Part shown: positions 1 to 7,354 of the stretch, in pieces
Numbering within the stretch: position 1 is the first letter of the stretch
Layout of the letters: the number at the start of each line of letters is the position of its first letter
Assembly (NCBI GenBank): GCA_902764045.1
Contig: CACWUI010000039.1
Location: 1 to 9,324 of the forward strand
DNA: 9,324 nt
DNA from: an uncultured Lachnospiraceae bacterium
GTDB taxonomy: Bacteria; Bacillota; Clostridia; Lachnospirales; Lachnospiraceae
Direction of reading: 5' to 3'
The notes under the pieces: generated by a model
Told to the model about the DNA's origin: nothing
What the model saw: only the letters and a program-made list of their open reading frames with translations
The model's database searches: none
Translations under genes and position numbers: made by a program

Positions 1-7
1 TATAATA

Positions 8-2296
8 TCAGTTTCCACGCGTCACCTCTATAACCCCCGGGATGGATCTGATCTTGTCATTGATCCTTTGCAACTCATCCTTCCCGCAAACTTCAAAACC
101 AAAGTTAATGGTTGCCTGATTCTTTTTATTTATCCTTACATTCACCGACTTCACATCGATCTTTGCATCGGTGAATATCTGTGAAAGTTCTATCAGAAGA
201 CCTATTCTGTTCTCCGCAAAGACATCGATCTTGGCTTCAAAGCATCCTGTCTCCGGCTCGCCTATCCATTCGGCCTCTATGAGACGGTTTCTTTCAGTCT
301 CAGGAAAATTTAAGACATTGGCGCAATCGGTGCGGTGGATGGTAATGCCTCTTCCTCTGGTTATATACCCTACTATCTCATCTCCGGGAACGGGATGGCA
401 GCATTTGGAAAGGTGAACCGACACGTCTCCCACGCCGCGGATAAGAATTCCGGCTTTACCGAATTTTCTGATATTGACCGTATTGTCTTTATGAGAATTT
501 AACTCTTCGATAACCTTGGAATCGGTGGTATTTTTCCTCTTATCCTTTTCATATTCCTCAACAAGCCTGTTTACCACCTGTCCCTCTTTTATGCTACCGT
601 GTCCGACGGCCGCAAGCAGGGCATCCTTATCCCTGAAGCCGTATTTGTTCAGGACCTTTTCAATGTATCTTTCATGACTGATATCGGACAGATTGATATT
701 TTTGGACTTGCAGTATTCGGAGATCAGCTCACGGCCCCGGGTAATGTTTTCTTCTTTAAATTCCCGTTTAAACCATTGATTGATCTTATTTTTGGCCTGG
801 GCGGATTTAACAAGCTTTAACCAGTCCCTGCTGGGACCTTTTGAGTTCTGGGAGGTTATTATCTCGATACGGTCGCCGTTTTTGATCTTGTAATCAATAT
901 TTACAAGCTGACCGTTTACCCTAGCTCCCACCATGGTGTTTCCCACGGCACTGTGAATGGCATATGCAAAATCCACGGGGCACGACCCGGCAGGAAGGTT
1001 TTTCACGTCTCCAGAAGGTGTAAAGCAATATACGTTATCGGAAAAAAGGCTCAGATCCGATTTGACGGACTCCATAAATTCCTTATTATCAGACATCTCC
1101 TGCTGCCACTCCAGTATCTGACGCAGCCATGAAAGCTTGGCCTCCACACTGTCGCTGGTCTGTTTGCCCGTCTTTCCTTCCTTGTACTTCCAGTGGGCAG
1201 CGATACCGTACTCGGCGGTCCTGTGCATATCATAGGTTCTTATCTGAACCTCAAAGGGCTGACCGTCACCGGAAATAAGTGTGGTATGAAGAGACTGGTA
1301 CATATTGGGCTTGGGCATGGCAATGTAGTCTTTAAATCTTCCCGGTATGGGTTTATACATTTCATGGATCACTCCAAGGGCCGCATAACAGTCCTTTTCA
1401 CTTTCCACTATGATCCGGGCCGCAAAAATATCATATATCTGATCCAGGGTTTTATTCTGGTTCACCATTTTACGGTAAATGGAAAAATAATGCTTTACGC
1501 GACCGCTTACGGTTGCCTCTATACCGGAATCCTTCATATGCCCCGCTATCTCTTTTTTTATGTCCTCGATAAATGTCTCCCTTTCAGGCCTTGTGGCATT
1601 TATCTGCTTTTCAAGATTCGAATACACATCAGGCATAAGGTACTTCATGGAAAGATCGTCAAGCTCTACTTTGATCTTTGAAATACCCAGACGGTGGGCA
1701 AGAGGCGCATATATATCCATGGTCTCTCTTGATTTTTCGATCTGTTTTTCAGGAGACTGGTACTGCAGGGTGCGCATATTATGAAGCCTGTCTGCCAGTT
1801 TTATCATGATGACCCGGATGTCCTTTGCCATGGCTATGAACATCTTTCTTAGGTTTTCCGCCTGCAGTTCCAGCTTGTCCTGCTTATATTTCAAACGGGT
1901 CAGCTTGGTAACGCCATCCACAAGAAGAGCAACCTCTTCACCGAATTCCTTCTCCAGCTCCTCCTGGGTCATTACCGTATCCTCTACCACATCATGGAGA
2001 AGTCCCGCCACTATGGTTTCCTTATCCAGTTCAAGCTGGGACAAGATAATGGAAACGCATAAAGGGTGAATGATATAGGGCTCCCCTGATTTACGAAGCT
2101 GTCCGTCATGGGCATTTTTGGCGATATTATAAGCTTTTTCAATATCGCTTACATCCGAGGAGGGATGATATGCCTTTACGGATTCAATAAGCTCATTGTA
2201 CAACTCATCAGGCGCCGTAAAATCTTTAGGCACAAACTTTAAAGCGTTACCGGTATTTTTATCATCTGACTTTTTTGTTATCGTTTCTTCAGGCAT
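8..2296 (-). CDS. rel: Bifunctional (p)ppGpp synthetase/hydrolase, RelA/SpoT family
   Basis: 762 residues, long-form Rel. It makes (p)ppGpp from ATP and GTP/GDP when uncharged tRNA occupies the ribosome, and degrades it otherwise. Domains in order: a poorly conserved lead of about 45 residues; the HD hydrolase domain with H77, H101-D102 and D169, all present, so hydrolysis should be active; the synthetase domain with GRVKHYFSIYRKM (265-277), PKPNMYQSLHTT (328-339) and EVQIRT (349-354); TGS domain near 419-480; a helical region; a zinc-finger domain with C632, C633, H654 and C658, the same spacing as in E. coli RelA; and a C-terminal ACT domain from about 688. The RFKD at 320-323 is the R-x-K-D motif of bifunctional Rel/SpoT enzymes, unlike the E-x-D-D of monofunctional RelA. 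The ATG at 2296 follows a near-perfect AAAGGAGGTG. The gene is last in the visible block, and its TGA lies seven bases from the window edge, so any terminator is outside. Confidence 0.98.
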   Translation of the reverse strand: MPEETITKKSDDKNTGNALKFVPKDFTAPDELYNELIESVKAYHPSSDVSDIEKAYNIAKNAHDGQLRKSGEPYIIHPLCVSIILSQLELDKETIVAGLLHDVVEDTVMTQEELEKEFGEEVALLVDGVTKLTRLKYKQDKLELQAENLRKMFIAMAKDIRVIMIKLADRLHNMRTLQYQSPEKQIEKSRETMDIYAPLAHRLGISKIKVELDDLSMKYLMPDVYSNLEKQINATRPERETFIEDIKKEIAGHMKDSGIEATVSGRVKHYFSIYRKMVNQNKTLDQIYDIFAARIIVESEKDCYAALGVIHEMYKPIPGRFKDYIAMPKPNMYQSLHTTLISGDGQPFEVQIRTYDMHRTAEYGIAAHWKYKEGKTGKQTSDSVEAKLSWLRQILEWQQEMSDNKEFMESVKSDLSLFSDNVYCFTPSGDVKNLPAGSCPVDFAYAIHSAVGNTMVGARVNGQLVNIDYKIKNGDRIEIITSQNSKGPSRDWLKLVKSAQAKNKINQWFKREFKEENITRGRELISEYCKSKNINLSDISHERYIEKVLNKYGFRDKDALLAAVGHGSIKEGQVVNRLVEEYEKDKRKNTTDSKVIEELNSHKDNTVNIRKFGKAGILIRGVGDVSVHLSKCCHPVPGDEIVGYITRGRGITIHRTDCANVLNFPETERNRLIEAEWIGEPETGCFEAKIDVFAENRIGLLIELSQIFTDAKIDVKSVNVRINKKNQATINFGFEVCGKDELQRINDKIRSIPGVIEVTRGN

Positions 2297-2301
2297 ATAT
2301 C

Positions 2302-2311
2302 CACCTCCTTT
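2302..2311 (-). promoter_or_regulatory. Strong Shine-Dalgarno site of rel
   Basis: AAAGGAGGTG overlaps the end of the gatB TAA stop, and the GGAGG core lies seven bases before the rel ATG. It is the best match to the 16S rRNA 3' end in the window. Its placement on the gatB stop suggests that ribosomes finishing gatB can restart on rel. Confidence 0.9.
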
Positions 2312-3738
2312 TATAAAAGCTCTTTCAGGATCTTATTTACCATTCCGGGATTTGCCTTCCCCTGCATGGCCTTCATGGTCTGTCCCACAAGAAAGCCCAT
2401 GGCTTTTTCCTTGCCGTTACGGTAGTCTTCAACCGATCCCGGATTCTCATCCATTACCCTTTGTACGGTTTCCCGCAGAGCTCCCTCGTCATTTACCTGG
2501 GCAAGACCTTTTTCTTTTACATATTTATCGGGATCAACATCTTCCGTAAAGATCTTTTCAAAAACCTCCGTGGCCACGGAGCTGTTTATGGTGCCTTCCT
2601 CTGTCAGTCTGACCAGTTTTGCAAGATTTGCAGGCGAGAACCTTATGTCATCAGCATCCATATCGTGTTCTTTTAAAAGCCGCAATGTATCTCCCATAAG
2701 CCAGTTGGCAGTTTTTTGGGGATTATCACAAAGCCCGGCTGTCTTCTCAAAAAAATCCGCCATCCTTTTGGAATCAGTGATAATATCCGCATCATCCACG
2801 GGAAGCCCGAATTCTGCAATATATCTTTCTTTTTTAGCCTCTTTAAACTCCGGCTCTCCGGCTTTGACATCATCTATCCATTCCTGACTGATAAATATCC
2901 CCGGAAGATCCGGCTCCGGGAAATATCTGTAGTCGGAGGCATCCTCTTTGGAGCGCATGGAAAATGACTCTTCTTTTGTATCATCCCAGCGTCTTGTTTC
3001 CTGCACAACCCTTTTACCGTCCTCGATCAAAGCGATCTGTCTTGCCCTCTCACCTGCAATGGCACGGGCTATGGCCTTAAAGGAATTTAAGTTTTTCATC
3101 TCTGTTCTTGTACCAAGTTCATCCGTTCCCGCTTCTCTTACGGAAAGATTCACATCAGCCCTCATGGATCCCTCCTGAAGTTTACAATCGGATGCTCCGA
3201 GATATTGAATGGTGGTCCTTAACTTCTCCAGACAGGCTAGAACTTCTTCTGCAGAACGCATGTCAGGCTCTGATACTATCTCGATAAGAGGCACCCCTGA
3301 ACGGTTGTAATCTACCAAAGACTCTTTTTCGAACGCATCATGGATAAGCTTGCCCGCATCCTCCTCCATATGTATCTCATGGATACGAACCTTTTTCTTT
3401 TTATCCCCGGATCCTATTTCCACATAACCGTTTAAGCATATAGGCTCATAAAGCTGTGATATCTGATAGTCCTGGGGATTGTCCGGGTAAAAATAATTCT
3501 TCCGGTCAAAGCGGCAATGCCTGTTTATCTCGCAATTTGTGGCAAGACCTACCGCTATGGCATAGTCCACAACCTGCCTGTTCAGCACGGGAAGGGAGCC
3601 GGGCATCCCCGTGCAAACGGGACAGGTATGGGTGTTGGGTTCTCCTCCGAACTCTGTAGTGCATCCGCAGAAGATCTTTGTTTTTGTGGCAAGCTCCACA
3701 TGAACCTCAAGCCCTATGACTGTTTCGTACTGCTTCAT
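2311..3738 (-). CDS. gatB: GatB, tRNA-binding and kinase subunit of Asp/Glu-tRNA amidotransferase
   Basis: 475 residues from the ATG at 3738. GatB binds the misacylated tRNA, phosphorylates the Asp or Glu side chain with ATP and receives ammonia from GatA. The N-terminus YETVIGLEVHVEL is diagnostic and contains E11 and H13, which match the metal-site region described for S. aureus GatB. A zinc-type set C24, C26, C39, C42 follows. Further family blocks are RFDRKNYFYPDNPQDYQISQ (77-96), MEEDAGK (124-130), NRSGVPLIEIVSEPDMRS (145-162), EMKNLNSF (213-220) and DYRYFPEPDLP (269-279). The C-terminal helical/YqeY-like tail ends in GKANPGMVN. An in-frame ATG at 3759 is seven codons upstream, but the strong AAAGGAGG lies inside that extension, so 3738 is the better start. 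Start and gatA stop overlap as ATGA, which implies translational coupling. The TAA stop is 14 bases before rel. Confidence 0.97.
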   Translation of the reverse strand: MKQYETVIGLEVHVELATKTKIFCGCTTEFGGEPNTHTCPVCTGMPGSLPVLNRQVVDYAIAVGLATNCEINRHCRFDRKNYFYPDNPQDYQISQLYEPICLNGYVEIGSGDKKKKVRIHEIHMEEDAGKLIHDAFEKESLVDYNRSGVPLIEIVSEPDMRSAEEVLACLEKLRTTIQYLGASDCKLQEGSMRADVNLSVREAGTDELGTRTEMKNLNSFKAIARAIAGERARQIALIEDGKRVVQETRRWDDTKEESFSMRSKEDASDYRYFPEPDLPGIFISQEWIDDVKAGEPEFKEAKKERYIAEFGLPVDDADIITDSKRMADFFEKTAGLCDNPQKTANWLMGDTLRLLKEHDMDADDIRFSPANLAKLVRLTEEGTINSSVATEVFEKIFTEDVDPDKYVKEKGLAQVNDEGALRETVQRVMDENPGSVEDYRNGKEKAMGFLVGQTMKAMQGKANPGMVNKILKELL

Positions 3739-5216
3739 ACTTCCGCCTCCTTTCCGCATGCAAGGGGGCTTTTCTCCTGTTTACGGGTCTGTTCAAAAGC
3801 AAAAGCCGCCTTTAAAACAGACCTTTCATTAAAGCAGTCACCCATTATCTGAAGACCTATGGGCAGCCCATTAGAATCCCTGCCGCAGGGAAGTGAGATG
3901 CCGGGAAGTCCCGCCAGATTGGCTGCCACGGTATAGATGTCTCCCAAATACATCTTAATGGGGTCAGAGAGTGATCCGCCAAGCTTTGGTGCCGTGACCG
4001 GTGCAACGGGTCCGATGATAACATCGTATTTTTCAAAGGCTTTATCAAAGGCCTGCTTTATCAGCGCCTTGGTGCGCAGGGCTTTCAGGTAATATGCATC
4101 ATAGTAACCGGAGCTGAGCGCAAAGGAGCCAAGCATTATGCGGCGCTTCACCTCTTCTCCGAACCCTTCGGATCTGGTACGCTTATACATTTGGTGAAGC
4201 CCCTCATAATCCCCGGCTCTGTAGCCGTACTTTACTCCGTCAAATCTGGAAAGATTGGAACTTGCCTCTGCTGAAGCGATTATGTAATAGGCCGGAACGG
4301 CATATTCAACAAGGCTTAAGTCAAAAAACTCTGCAAGGGCTCCCATATCTTTCATCCTGTCTGCCGCTGCAAGCACCGCCGCATTCACCTCCGGATCAAG
4401 GTCATCCGTAAAATAATCCTTTGGAATCCCTATCCTCAAGCCCTTCACATCACCGTCAAGAGCCGAGATAAAGTCCGGAACACCGCGATTGAAAGATGTT
4501 GAATCCTTGCTGTCATATGATGAAATAACCTCAAGTACAGCCGCACAGTCAGTAACATCCTTTGCAACTGGACCTATCTGCTCCAGGGATGATGCGTAGG
4601 CAATGAGCCCGTACCTGCTTACCGTGCCGTAAGTGGGTTTAAATCCCGTGACGCCGCAGTATGCGGCAGGCTGCCTGATGGAGCCTCCGGTATCCGAACC
4701 CAATGCAAATGATACCTCCGATGCAGCCACTGCCGCCGCAGAGCCGCCGGATGACCCTCCGGGAACCCTGTCTGTATCCCACGGATTTTTCACAGGGCCG
4801 TAGTAAGATGTCTCTGATGTGCTTCCCATGGCAAATTCGTCCATATTGGTCTTCCCCGCGATTATCGCTCCGGCCTTTTCAAGTTTTTCAACGGCTGTGG
4901 CAGAGTAATGGGGAACGAAATTTGAAAGGATCTTGGAAGCGCAGGTGGTAAGTATACCTTTTGTGCACATATTGTCCTTGACCGCAAAGGGAACACCTGC
5001 AAGGGGACCCGTCAGTTCTCCTGAGTCAACGGCCTTCTGAACCTCATCCGCTCTCTTTAAGACTCCGGTTTCATCTGCCTGTGTAATAAAGGCGTTGGTT
5101 TTTGCCTCCTTTGCCCTGATCTGTTTCAGACAGTCTTTGACAGCTTCTCTGACTCCCACCGAACCTTCTTTAATTTTTTTACCCAGCTCCACAGCTGTCA
5201 GATCCATTAAACTCAA
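3735..5216 (-). CDS. gatA: GatA, amidase subunit of Asp/Glu-tRNA amidotransferase
   Basis: 493 residues, the normal length for this amidase-signature enzyme. GatA hydrolyses glutamine, and the ammonia travels to GatB, where the activated aminoacyl-tRNA is amidated. The Ser-cisSer-Lys triad is visible: K80 in PFAVKDN, S155 in GGSSGGS and nucleophile S179 in SDTGGSIRQPA, one residue offset from the S. aureus numbering I recall (K79, S154, S178). Other family blocks are GKTNMDEFAMGS, GVTGFKPTYG and, near the C-terminus, LAGLPGISLPCG and LPIGLQIMG. I favour the TTG at 5216 (MSLMDLTAVEL) because AGGA at 5224-5227 sits seven bases upstream of it. The ATG three codons later would be 16 bases from that site. 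Its TGA stop shares bases with the gatB ATG (ATGA). No missing residues. Confidence 0.97.
   Translation of the reverse strand: MSLMDLTAVELGKKIKEGSVGVREAVKDCLKQIRAKEAKTNAFITQADETGVLKRADEVQKAVDSGELTGPLAGVPFAVKDNMCTKGILTTCASKILSNFVPHYSATAVEKLEKAGAIIAGKTNMDEFAMGSTSETSYYGPVKNPWDTDRVPGGSSGGSAAAVAASEVSFALGSDTGGSIRQPAAYCGVTGFKPTYGTVSRYGLIAYASSLEQIGPVAKDVTDCAAVLEVISSYDSKDSTSFNRGVPDFISALDGDVKGLRIGIPKDYFTDDLDPEVNAAVLAAADRMKDMGALAEFFDLSLVEYAVPAYYIIASAEASSNLSRFDGVKYGYRAGDYEGLHQMYKRTRSEGFGEEVKRRIMLGSFALSSGYYDAYYLKALRTKALIKQAFDKAFEKYDVIIGPVAPVTAPKLGGSLSDPIKMYLGDIYTVAANLAGLPGISLPCGRDSNGLPIGLQIMGDCFNERSVLKAAFAFEQTRKQEKSPLACGKEAEV
3746..3753 (-). promoter_or_regulatory. Shine-Dalgarno site that sets the gatB start
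   Basis: AAAGGAGG lies seven bases upstream of the ATG at 3738, inside the last codons of gatA. It decides against the in-frame ATG at 3759, which lies upstream of this site. Confidence 0.9.
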
Positions 5217-5220
5217 TAAT

Positions 5221-5227
5221 CTTTCCT
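5221..5227 (-). promoter_or_regulatory. Shine-Dalgarno site supporting a TTG start for gatA
   Basis: AGGAAAG; its AGGA core is seven bases before the TTG at 5216 and 16 bases before the ATG at 5207. The spacing favours the TTG. This is a weaker match to the anti-SD than those of gatB and rel. Confidence 0.7.
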
Positions 5228-5242
5228 GCTTTCTTACAAATA

Positions 5243-5536
5243 TCAGTTAAAGGTTTTGGGCACCTTAAACTGTCCCTGCTCTTTCTCAGGCGCATTGGCA
5301 AGGATATTGTCCCTGTCATCGGAATTGGTAACCATATCCTCTCTGAATACGTTTTCCGTGTCTATCACCTGTACTAAAGGGTCAATGCCATCCGTATCAA
5401 GCTCGCTCAGTTTATCCACATAGTCAAGCATTTTTTCCATGTCCCTGCGGGCACGTTCCTTTTCATCGCCCTTTAGCTCTAACTTGGCAAGGATGCTTAC
5501 ATATTCGATCATTTCATCATCTGTCTTTACAGCCAA
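5243..5536 (-). CDS. gatC: GatC, subunit C of Asp/Glu-tRNA amidotransferase
   Basis: 97 residues, typical for GatC. It is the small belt-like subunit that wraps around GatA and GatB and stabilises the amidotransferase. The heterotrimer converts Glu-tRNA(Gln) to Gln-tRNA(Gln) and/or Asp-tRNA(Asn) to Asn-tRNA(Asn). The N-terminal part fits the GatC pattern (VSILAKLEL, then a helix with MEKMLDYVDKLSELDTDG), followed by an extended segment VQVIDTENVFREDMV and a C-terminal VPKTF. The start is a TTG at 5536, six bases after AAAGGAG. An ATG five bases upstream is out of frame and hits a stop after four codons, and the next in-frame ATG (codon 9) would remove part of the conserved first helix. The gene is 11 bases after radA and 26 before gatA. 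It ends AAC-TGA. Confidence 0.95.
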   Translation of the reverse strand: MAVKTDDEMIEYVSILAKLELKGDEKERARRDMEKMLDYVDKLSELDTDGIDPLVQVIDTENVFREDMVTNSDDRDNILANAPEKEQGQFKVPKTFN

Positions 5537-5542
5537 AACATA

Positions 5543-5549
5543 CTCCTTT
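5543..5549 (-). promoter_or_regulatory. Shine-Dalgarno site supporting a TTG start for gatC
   Basis: AAAGGAG overlaps the radA TAA stop and lies six bases before the TTG at 5536. The out-of-frame ATG at 5541 is only one base away from it, too close for efficient initiation. Confidence 0.8.
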
Positions 5550-6915
5550 AAACAAAGAAATCTATTGCCTTCCGGATGTCCGATACTCCCGTCAGCTTTA
5601 TGTCATCTCTTTTTCCTATCTGGTCCAGGCAGACCTCAGGTATAATACATTCTTTAAAATTCAGCTTGGCGGCTTCGTTTACCCGCTCCTTTACTCTGGT
5701 AACGGCCCGGACTTCACCGGAAAGCCCCACCTCACCGAAACAGACCGTATCAGGCGGCAACTCTTTGTTTTTAAAACACCCTGCAATCGCCATGACTATG
5801 GCAAGGTCTATGGCAGGCTCCGTGGCCTTCAGTCCTCCTGCTACATTTACATAAGCGTCATGCCCAGAAAGCCTTAATCCGGAACGCTTTTCCATAACAG
5901 CCATAAGGAGATTTACCCTGTTGTAATCGGTGCCTGAAGCCGTACGGCGCGGTATGCCGAAGTCGGAGGTGGTAACCAGCGCCTGTATCTCAAGCATAAT
6001 GGGACGTGTCCCCTCCAAAAGACAGGTGATCACGGACCCCGGCGCCTCCGGAGCTCTGCCGCTGAGCATGTACGCCGAAGGATTGGGTACCTCTTCCATG
6101 CCGGTGGAGCGCATTTCAAATACTCCTATCTCATCAGTGGCTCCGAACCGGTTCTTTACACCGCGAAGTATCCTGTAAGAGGCATTGCGCTCTCCCTCAA
6201 GATAGATGACGGTATCCACCATATGCTCAAGCATACGCGGTCCTGCAACCACACCTTCTTTCGTCACATGGCCTATGATAAAAACGGAAACGGACTCCTC
6301 CTTTGACAGTCTGAGAAGCTTCATGGTGCTCTCTCTTACCTGCCCGGGGCTTCCCGGCGCAGACTCCACCGCTCCGGAATACATGGTCTGGATTGAATCC
6401 GTGACCAAAAGCTCAGGCTTTAGCTGCCGGGTAATGTCCGTGATCTCGTCGATATCCGTTTCACAAAGGATCTTCAGGCTTTCAGGCACATCACCAAGTC
6501 TGTCTGCCCGTAACTTTATCTGGCGCAGGGATTCCTCACCCGATACATAAAGAACGGTCTTACCCTGCTTTGCCACATTTATACACATCTGCAGGATCAG
6601 CGTGGATTTTCCTATGCCGGGATCTCCGCCCACAAGACTCAGACTTCCTTTTATGATGCCGCCTCCAAGCACCCTGTCGAACTCCTTAAATCCGGTGGAC
6701 ACTCTGCTTTCCTCACCTGTATCTATCTGTGACACGGACACGGGCTTGGGTCTTTCGGAATTCAGTGATCTCTTCGCCGAAAGCCTTGTACCCTTTAAAG
6801 GCGCAGGCGCTTCCGTAAACGTATTCCATTGTTTGCAGGCGGGACACTGTCCCAGCCATTTGGAGGATTCGTATCCGCATTCCCCGCAAAAATATACTTT
6901 AGTGCTTTTTGCCAT
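5548..6915 (-). CDS. radA: RadA/Sms DNA repair ATPase
   Basis: 455 residues, the usual RadA length. RadA is a RecA-like, DnaB-type ATPase that drives branch migration of recombination intermediates and supports DNA repair and, in naturally competent species, transformation (family knowledge). Visible in order: an N-terminal zinc finger with C10, C13, C24 and C27; Walker A GDPGIGKST at 97-105; Walker B LLVTDSIQ ending near D173; the RadA signature KNRFG at 254-258; and a C-terminal Lon-protease-like domain from about residue 290, including DAYVNVAGG at 353-361. That domain is non-proteolytic in this family. The ATG at 6915 follows GGAAGGAT and gives the expected MAK...YFCGECG start. The gene lies 21 bases after the small unknown gene and 11 bases before gatC. 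The clpC-radA neighbourhood is a known Firmicutes arrangement, but here an extra gene separates the two. Its TAA stop overlaps the gatC ribosome site. No key residue is missing. Confidence 0.98.
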   Translation of the reverse strand: MAKSTKVYFCGECGYESSKWLGQCPACKQWNTFTEAPAPLKGTRLSAKRSLNSERPKPVSVSQIDTGEESRVSTGFKEFDRVLGGGIIKGSLSLVGGDPGIGKSTLILQMCINVAKQGKTVLYVSGEESLRQIKLRADRLGDVPESLKILCETDIDEITDITRQLKPELLVTDSIQTMYSGAVESAPGSPGQVRESTMKLLRLSKEESVSVFIIGHVTKEGVVAGPRMLEHMVDTVIYLEGERNASYRILRGVKNRFGATDEIGVFEMRSTGMEEVPNPSAYMLSGRAPEAPGSVITCLLEGTRPIMLEIQALVTTSDFGIPRRTASGTDYNRVNLLMAVMEKRSGLRLSGHDAYVNVAGGLKATEPAIDLAIVMAIAGCFKNKELPPDTVCFGEVGLSGEVRAVTRVKERVNEAAKLNFKECIIPEVCLDQIGKRDDIKLTGVSDIRKAIDFFV

Positions 6916-6936
6916 TTTATCCTTCCGAAAATGTTA

Positions 6937-7353
6937 TCAGTTAAGTTTCTTTATCTCGATATTTGTCATCTCGTCTTCAACGCTTGCAAAATTCAGCGAA
7001 AGTTTTCCGCCTATTCCGGTGGTAATGGATTCTGCATATTCGCCGTCAATGATAACCGCATATCTTACGTTCTCCTCAAGACCTATGGTTATCTGCGCAT
7101 CCTCAATGGCATCAACATCAAATATAACTCCCTCTTCCGTCTCCCTGAAGTTAAACACAGCGGTTCCCGGAACAGACTCGTACACAAATGCCTCGTTTTT
7201 CTCAAGCTTTGTAATGTCTTTATATGTCTTTACTTTATAGGTATCACCCAGATGCTCAAAATCCGAAACCTTTTTCTTTTCATCAAGCTTGAAATTGCCG
7301 AAGCTTAAGCTTCCGTCTTCTTCACCGCGAATAATTTCTTCTACTACTGCCAT
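6937..7353 (-). CDS. Conserved-looking small protein of unknown function between clpC and radA
   Basis: 138 residues, ATG start, function not known to me. The protein has no Cys, no signal peptide and no membrane segment, so it is probably cytoplasmic. It is strongly acidic, about 30 Asp/Glu against 15 Lys/Arg. The N-terminal half carries MAVVEEIIRGEEDGSLSFGN, DTYKVKTY and FVYESVPGTAV. From about residue 65 on, alternating hydrophobic stretches (VIFDVD, QITIGL, YAVIIDG, GKLSLNF, NIEIKKL) suggest a small beta-sandwich. I recall similar Lachnospiraceae proteins of about 130 residues that automatic pipelines call 'endosialidase'; nothing here resembles a sialidase catalytic domain, so I would not use that name. 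The gene begins one base after the clpC stop, and its purine-rich ribosome site AAAGGAAG (7362-7369) lies inside the last clpC codons. Translation is therefore probably coupled to clpC. The frame ends in tandem TGA-TAA stops. Position suggests a role linked to ClpC or RadA, but that is inference. Confidence 0.88.
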   Translation of the reverse strand: MAVVEEIIRGEEDGSLSFGNFKLDEKKKVSDFEHLGDTYKVKTYKDITKLEKNEAFVYESVPGTAVFNFRETEEGVIFDVDAIEDAQITIGLEENVRYAVIIDGEYAESITTGIGGKLSLNFASVEDEMTNIEIKKLN

Positions 7354-7354
7354 T

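Noticed and set aside
1..6. TATAAT at the window edge, like a -10 box on the + strand
   Set aside because: It is at the extreme edge with no visible -35, and would drive transcription antisense to rel; probably A/T-rich spacer after the rel stop.
1193..1681. Open frame of 162 codons on the + strand inside rel
   Set aside because: It is antisense to the conserved HD and synthetase coding region, has no ribosome site of note and gives no recognisable protein; it is a shadow of rel.
5217..5242. Possible terminator or attenuator in the largest gap (gatC-gatA)
   Set aside because: The 26 bases hold the gatA ribosome site and no inverted repeat with a T-run.
5641..5646. TATAAT on the + strand inside radA
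   Set aside because: No -35-like element at suitable spacing upstream, and no + strand gene follows.
6602..7240. Open frame of 212 codons on the + strand across the radA start and the small gene
   Set aside because: It runs opposite to radA and its upstream neighbour and is rich in Ser/Pro, as expected for an antisense shadow. The minus-strand genes explain the region better.
6937..7353. 'Endosialidase' as the name of the small gene
   Set aside because: The protein is far too short for a sialidase and has no Asp-box repeats, signal peptide or catalytic motif; the name appears to come from automatic transfer.
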